From: Moellerella wisconsensis ATCC 35017
GTDB lineage: Bacteria; Pseudomonadota; Gammaproteobacteria; Enterobacterales; Enterobacteriaceae
Assembly (NCBI RefSeq): GCF_001294465.1
Contig: NZ_LGAA01000009.1
Location: 1 to 64,000 of the forward strand
Length of the DNA stretch: 64,000 bases
Reading direction: 5' to 3'
How positions within the stretch are numbered: position 1 is the first letter of the stretch; every line of letters starts with the position of its first letter. The notes below the pieces were generated by a model. The model was given only the letters and a program-made list of their open reading frames with translations. It was not told where the DNA came from and searched no databases. Of this stretch, positions 59,683-64,000 are shown piece by piece. A program made the position numbers and the translations under genes.

Positions 59683-60708
59683 ATGAGAGATCTCCGTAAG
59701 ATAATAATTCGACAATCTATAAACGGAGAAAATTATTATATTATGCAATTAGAAGATATAGATAGTGAATTAATTGAGCCACAAGATATAACTTTTGAGA
59801 ATATAACTGAAAAGATTATTCGATTATTTATGCACAATCCCGATTACGAGATTATCCAACGAGAGATGAATAAGAAGTATGGGATGAGTGTTAGTACCAA
59901 ACAGATCAGTGTAATTATGTCTAAGTTAATGCCCGTGATGCACCAGTGGCAAATTCGGCCACTGAACCAGATCTATCCTTTTGTTTGGCTGTATGGGGTG
60001 AGCTACAAAACCCGTGAAGCCAGGCGTTATGTGAATAAAATGTTTTATTGTGTTTTAGCGTTAGATCTTAAAGGCAAAAAAGAGGTTTTGGGGGTATATT
60101 TTAGCGAAAAGCCGCAAATGACTTTTTGGCGATCGGTTTTTAGTGATCTAAAAAGTCGTGGAGTTGAGGATATTTTAATTGTTAATCAGAACGGCAGTGA
60201 GGGGATCTCTGAAGGTATTAATGCCGTCTATCCCCAGTCAAAAATGCCTCTTTGTATTATGGATCAGCTGCATATTTCGCTAAAGAACATCGCTATTGCT
60301 CAGCGTCAATCCTTTATGATTGATGTGAATCAGATGCTTTGTGCGCCCTCGCGCAGTGAAATAGACGAGGCATGGGGGATTGTTGAGCAGCAATGGGAAG
60401 AAATTTATCCTTCAATTATTCAATCGTGGCGTCGTAAATGGTCGCAGTTTGAGGAGTATTTCGATTATCCTTTGCGGATCCGTCAAGGGATCTATAACAC
60501 CAATATGATTGAGTCTTTTCATAAAAAATTAAGTTTTTTAGTTAATTCAAGGATGATTTTTCCTAATGAAAAGAATCTGATGAAGTTGGTCTATCTTGGG
60601 ATTATGAAAATAGAGAAATCTTCGAGAGTCTCGGTTAAAGAGTGGCATCCGGTATTATCCCAATTGGTGCTTCATTTTGAAGGGCGTTTGGATAAAGCGC
60701 TCTTTTAA
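59683..60708 (+). CDS. IS256/mutator-like transposase homologue lacking catalytic residues
   Basis: The 341-residue protein aligns with IS256-family transposases from about residue 40 to the end (KGKKEVLGVYF, FWRSVFSDLKSRGVEDILIV, YPSIIQSWRRKW and NTNMIESFHKKLSF). Three key positions differ. The first catalytic Asp of the LDA motif is Tyr104 (WLYGVSYK), the second Asp of the VDG motif is Asn170 (NQNGSEG), and the His of CxxH is Asp194. The last Glu (277) remains. The frame has no stops over about 1 kb, so selection may keep it. No terminal repeats are visible. An alternative start is the ATG at 59743, after GGAGAA. It is either a domesticated DNA-binding protein or a young remnant. Confidence 0.75.
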   Translation: MRDLRKIIIRQSINGENYYIMQLEDIDSELIEPQDITFENITEKIIRLFMHNPDYEIIQREMNKKYGMSVSTKQISVIMSKLMPVMHQWQIRPLNQIYPFVWLYGVSYKTREARRYVNKMFYCVLALDLKGKKEVLGVYFSEKPQMTFWRSVFSDLKSRGVEDILIVNQNGSEGISEGINAVYPQSKMPLCIMDQLHISLKNIAIAQRQSFMIDVNQMLCAPSRSEIDEAWGIVEQQWEEIYPSIIQSWRRKWSQFEEYFDYPLRIRQGIYNTNMIESFHKKLSFLVNSRMIFPNEKNLMKLVYLGIMKIEKSSRVSVKEWHPVLSQLVLHFEGRLDKALF

Positions 60709-60728
60709 GGCGATGCATTAAGATCATG

Positions 60729-60793
60729 GTTTAAGGTCATAGTTTAAGAACCGAGTTTAAAGACAGAGTTTAAAGACAGTGTTTAAAGACATG
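60729..60793. repeat. 13-bp tandem repeat, five copies
   Basis: Five consecutive 13-bp units begin GTTTAA. The last three are nearly identical (GTTTAAAGACAGA type), and the first two are diverged (GTTTAAGGTCATA and GTTTAAGAACCGA). The array starts 20 bases after the stop of the transposase-like gene and ends before its terminator. Confidence 0.92.
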
Positions 60794-60819
60794 GCTACCA
60801 GAAATATAATTATTCTTTG

Positions 60820-60856
60820 AGGATTGTGTGGCACAGGCGGCACAATCCTTTTTTTA
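60820..60856 (+). terminator. Terminator after the transposase-like gene
   Basis: AGGATTGTG and CACAATCCT form a 9-bp perfect stem with a 12-base loop, followed by a T7 run. It ends transcription from the transposase-like gene and the 13-bp array. Confidence 0.9.
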
Positions 60857-60941
60857 TTATTCATATTTTTATTTAGGTAGGGGGCTGAGCTAGTCGATTT
60901 TAAGCATATGTAATGCCGGATCTTAACGATGGAGGTTAATT

Positions 60942-60980
60942 ATGGCAGATAGTATGAAACGAGGATTAAAAAATAGGTGA
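60942..60980 (+). pseudogene. Twelve-codon open frame with strong ribosome-binding site
   Basis: GGAGG lies six bases before an ATG that encodes MADSMKRGLKNR and then stops. The perfect initiation signals suggest either the first codons of a lost gene or a leader peptide. The following bases to 61090 hold no continuing frame that I recognise. Confidence 0.35.
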
Positions 60981-61120
60981 ATACAGCCGGTGGGGATTAA
61001 AATCGGGAGCAAATAGCGGATAATCTCACTATATTGGTGCTTGATCGGCTTGAAATGAGGGGGTTCGCGAGAGGTGCTTTTAACATTATGATTTTATAGG
61101 GTTTTATTTTATTTTTGTTC

Positions 61121-61320
61121 GCCTCGATTCGCCTCGATTCGCCTCGATTCGCCTCGTTTCACCTCGTTTCACCTCGTTTCACCTCGTTTTGCCTCGTTTC
61201 GCCTCGTTTCACCTCGTTTCGCCTCGTTTCGCCTCGTTTCACCTCGATTCGCCTCGATTCGCCTCGATTCGCCTCGATTCGCCTCGATTTACCTCGATTT
61301 TCCTCGATTTACCTCAATTT
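61121..61320. repeat. 10-bp tandem repeat, 20 copies
   Basis: Twenty uninterrupted 10-bp units of the form RCCTCGWTTC span exactly 200 bases. The CCTCG core is kept in 19 of 20 units. Units 1-3 and 13-20 carry A at position 7 and units 4-12 carry T. The last four end in TTT. The 10-bp period is close to one helical turn. The open frame that runs through it (from 61115) is low-complexity and probably not a gene. Confidence 0.95.
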
Positions 61321-61470
61321 TTATTTCAATTTATTTGGTATTAAATCGCTATTATACTGAGGGGTAAGCTATATTAATTATCTATGTGGATTTTTCAATG
61401 ATATTATAATAAAATAATTAATATATGGATTGGTCGGATGTAATTTTAGATAATATTACATCCGATTTAT

Positions 61471-63120
61471 TTAAATTATATTTAGTATTTTATTTAATTT
61501 TGATAATAGATATATTTTTCTTTCTTTTAATTGCGTAGTTGTCCATTCATCATAATCAAGTATTTCTTGTGTTATAAGGAAAGAAGTAATTTGATTATCT
61601 TTTGTTTTGTATGCTTTTTTCTTTTCAATAAATGAAGCATTTGTTGCCTGACAATTTTTTCTTAATGATAATAAGGTTAAATTAGCTAGAGAATTACACC
61701 ATAAATCTTTTTGTTCTTTATTGAAAATAGTGTCCCAGTATTCATTTCCTGTTCTGGGTAATATATGTTCTATTTGCAGCTTATTATTTATCGAGATAAA
61801 AGTAGGTTTACTTTCATCTGATGAGTAATATTCAATTAAAAGGAGTACGGGTTTATCCCAGCTCAGCCCATAAACCTCACTATTATTTAATGATTTCTCA
61901 TAGTCCTCATTGGTTTTATAACGAGAGATGTTATTTCTCATTTCTTTTAAAATAGACTCAATAGGTTTTTTTTCTTTTACTAATCTTAATATATTAAAAG
62001 ATGTTTGCTTTATTCTTGCAACTGTAGCACCTGCAATCCAATTCTGATAATAATAAGATAATAAATATTCTTTTAGTTTTTTTATCTCTGGGTAATTATT
62101 ATAAATTGCACATGTGAGTATGCTGCTCCAATAAACTCGGTGTCGTAAATACCTTAAGCAATAAATTATTTTATCTTGGCTAGTCATTAACTCGATATAG
62201 CTTACTGAAAAATCTTTAATTTCTTTTATTATTTCTAAAGGACTCTTGCTTTCTAAATTAAAAATATTTAATAATTCTTTATCTAATCTTGATTTTGGAT
62301 TGGTCGTAATTTTATAATACATGTAAATGGTTAACATGAACTCTAAATCTAATTTTATCTCTGATGTTGTAAGTGAAATATTTATTGATTCCCAATGAGC
62401 TTTGAAAATTTTCCTGTCTTCTTTTGATAATTTTTGCATTAAAGATGATTTAAGTATATCTGTTGAACTTAATGGCATTCCTCTATTATTTAAAACATTA
62501 AATATCTGAATTGCAGTATCTTGATTTGGACAGGTGATTACAGTTAGTACTACACTTTCATATAACCAAAGTACAAAATAATTAATATTAATATTGAGTT
62601 CATTTACTTTATCTATGAGTATATTTTTCATAGTAATAGCATTTTTCAAATAACGATTTTTATTTAATGTTTTGGTTGAATTTTGTTCAAAATCTATTTT
62701 TTTTAATACCGTATGTTCAAAGTCAATTTGCTCATATTCTGATGTTAGGAATTTTAATTTTCGTTTGCTTTTTTCATACTCATCTTGAATTGATGTGATA
62801 ATGTATTTGGAATTTTTTTCATTTAAAGCTTCACCATAATAATCTCTTATGACACAGGCTAAAATTGTAAAGGTTGTAATTCGTTGTTGTCCATCGATAA
62901 TATCAAGTCGATTATCTGATTTATTTTTAACTAAAACTAATGAACCACAGAAATATTTTTCATCGATAGAATTCTCAAATGCTGTTACTAGATCATCGAT
63001 TAATGCTTCAACATTATCATTATCCCATGAATAGGGTCTTTGATAATCAGGTATTTGATAAAATAATTCATCATCAGTAAGAATTTTTTTCAAACTTTTA
63101 ATTTCAGCTTCTATTTGCAC
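61471..63120 (-). CDS. DUF262/DUF1524 protein, GmrSD-like restriction nuclease
   Basis: The 549-residue protein joins two known defence domains. The N-terminal DUF262 (GmrS-like, ParB-type NTPase) domain has IPDYQRPYSW (23-32) and DGQQR (76-80). The C-terminal DUF1524 His-Me finger nuclease has IEHILPRTG (His452) and SLANLTLLS. The same pairing occurs in type IV enzymes of the GmrSD group, SspE and BrxU, which attack modified or unmodified phage DNA. No ssp, dnd or brx genes are in the window, so it appears solitary. Gene and flanks are more AT-rich than mrr-hsd, suggesting separate acquisition. Target modification is unknown. Confidence 0.88.
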   Translation of the reverse strand: MQIEAEIKSLKKILTDDELFYQIPDYQRPYSWDNDNVEALIDDLVTAFENSIDEKYFCGSLVLVKNKSDNRLDIIDGQQRITTFTILACVIRDYYGEALNEKNSKYIITSIQDEYEKSKRKLKFLTSEYEQIDFEHTVLKKIDFEQNSTKTLNKNRYLKNAITMKNILIDKVNELNININYFVLWLYESVVLTVITCPNQDTAIQIFNVLNNRGMPLSSTDILKSSLMQKLSKEDRKIFKAHWESINISLTTSEIKLDLEFMLTIYMYYKITTNPKSRLDKELLNIFNLESKSPLEIIKEIKDFSVSYIELMTSQDKIIYCLRYLRHRVYWSSILTCAIYNNYPEIKKLKEYLLSYYYQNWIAGATVARIKQTSFNILRLVKEKKPIESILKEMRNNISRYKTNEDYEKSLNNSEVYGLSWDKPVLLLIEYYSSDESKPTFISINNKLQIEHILPRTGNEYWDTIFNKEQKDLWCNSLANLTLLSLRKNCQATNASFIEKKKAYKTKDNQITSFLITQEILDYDEWTTTQLKERKIYLLSKLNKILNII

Positions 63121-63750
63121 CGTTCTATCCTCTTTATTTGTATTACTTTATAATTAAGTTACTTTTCTAGTTTATGAAATTTAATAACTCAATATAATGT
63201 TTGAAGTCATGATATATTGAATATAATAATTTAAAATATTTTATTTGATGATTTCTTATGAATTTAGAGTAATAAGTTGTGTTTTTTATGTGGTAAATAG
63301 TGAATTATTTATATACCACTATAGTCATTTAAAATATCTTATATAAGATGCCATCAATAGATAACTCAATAATATGTATGGTGTAACGCGATAAAATAAC
63401 GCATCTATTCTTATGCTGAAAAATTCACGTTTAGCAAGGCTTTTCTCGCGAATATCAGAAAACGTTAGGCTGTTTAGTTTATCTGTATTGGATAACTAAA
63501 ATTGTCTAGTATATAGATCAGTTGTGAAATCTTTCACTATTAAACTAATAGCAATATATTGGCAACTTCGGCGGAGATAGACTGTACGCCATAAATCGGC
63601 GATTAAAGGAGCAGTAATTTTCTTTTAATCCATCATGTGCTACCCAGATAGCGATCACCTGCATTTTGTGACACCGCCGGAAAAATCCAAACGGTGGCGG
63701 TATTTTTAGTTATTTCATCGATGCGAATCGGTTTAAACGCGTGGGTTAAC
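63121..63750. other. Intergenic region with one hairpin
   Basis: This 630-base, mostly AT-rich stretch shows no gene. A GC-rich hairpin with arms ACCGCC (63673-63678) and GGCGGT (63696-63701), followed on the plus strand by ATTTTTAG, lies 50 bases beyond the SGNH-hydrolase stop and may act as a terminator. Confidence 0.5.
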
Positions 63751-64000
63751 TCAGCGTAATAATTGATTTAATTGAGAATAAAGCGCTTGGGCACTTTTTT
63801 CATATCCAGAGGCGGATAAATGAACCCCATCCGGACGGGCTAACTCTTGGGCTGACCAGGTTTTAATCGAGCATGATCCGCCCATAAATTCGCGCCAATC
63901 CCAAAATAATGTCCGTTCTTCACTGGCGACGGCTTTTTGTGCGGCAATCACATTATTAAGATGTACCGGTTGCTGGGCGGCGCAGCCGTTGGCGGTTTTA
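63751..64000 (-). CDS. SGNH/GDSL hydrolase, C-terminal part (cut by window edge)
   Basis: The reading frame stays open from 63751 to the right edge of the window, so this is the last 82 or so residues of a longer gene. The end carries the SGNH block V pair DGVHLSASGYEKSA (Asp and His of the catalytic triad), preceded by FWDWREFMGG. This pattern occurs in secreted SGNH esterases, including PatB/Ape-type peptidoglycan O-acetylation enzymes of Morganellaceae and Neisseria. The full function needs the missing N-terminus. Confidence 0.7.
   Translation of the reverse strand, partial: KTANGCAAQQPVHLNNVIAAQKAVASEERTLFWDWREFMGGSCSIKTWSAQELARPDGVHLSASGYEKSAQALYSQLNQLLR

Noticed and set aside
59683-60708. 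Active insertion sequence
   Set aside because: Catalytic Asp residues are replaced, and I find no terminal inverted repeats or target duplication.
61121-61320. CRISPR array
   Set aside because: The 10-bp units are contiguous with no unique spacers, and no cas genes are present.
61115-61360. Open frame encoding a low-complexity Ser/Arg/Phe repeat protein
   Set aside because: It is the read-through of the 10-bp DNA repeat, starts with TTG without a ribosome-binding site and has no other content.

Overview
The window is a chromosomal segment of an AT-rich gammaproteobacterium of the order Enterobacterales. The housekeeping genes (metA-aceBAK, iclR, metH, lysC, pgi, ubiCA, plsB, dgkA, lexA, zur) resemble their E. 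coli counterparts closely in sequence and partly in order. The low G+C and a fimbrial operon with an MrpH-like tip adhesin suggest Morganellaceae (Proteus/Providencia/Moellerella-like). The family placement is inference.

Layout. 1-1.79 kb is AT-rich and gene-free. 1.8-7.9 kb holds metA and the glyoxylate-shunt operon aceBAK. 8.0-10.6 kb (minus) holds the Entner-Doudoroff operon edd-eda, followed by iclR (minus) and metH (plus). 15.9-26.4 kb holds a hypothetical gene, lysC, pgi, ubiCA, plsB, dgkA, lexA (two SOS boxes) and zur. 27.5-33.9 kb is a seven-gene chaperone-usher fimbrial operon, followed on the minus strand by a ToxR/MarT-like membrane regulator with a FidL-like partner. 36.4-44.1 kb holds a methyltransferase, gntR, gntKU and the formaldehyde detoxification genes frmR-frmA-fghA. 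44.5-50.3 kb (minus) is an L-threonate catabolic operon (ltnD-otnK-otnC-otnI-DeoR regulator-GntP permease). 51-63 kb is a restriction island: type I hsdM-hsdS-hsdR, mrr, an IS256-like transposase homologue with missing catalytic residues, two tandem repeat arrays, and a DUF262/DUF1524 (GmrSD-like) nuclease. The right edge cuts an SGNH-hydrolase gene.

How the genes work together. GntR, GntK and GntU take up and phosphorylate gluconate, and Edd/Eda split 6-phosphogluconate. The same 14-bp palindrome (TGTTACCGGTAACA) lies before edd and before gntK, so GntR encoded here probably controls both. IclR probably controls aceBAK. FrmR probably senses formaldehyde at a C-rich inverted repeat before its own gene.

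The most unusual parts are the intact but apparently catalytically dead transposase-like gene with a 5 x 13-bp array and a 20 x 10-bp array downstream, and short repeats inside the fimbrial operon (a 7-bp repeat tract between usher and chaperone, and a C8 run in a minor pilin) that could support phase variation.
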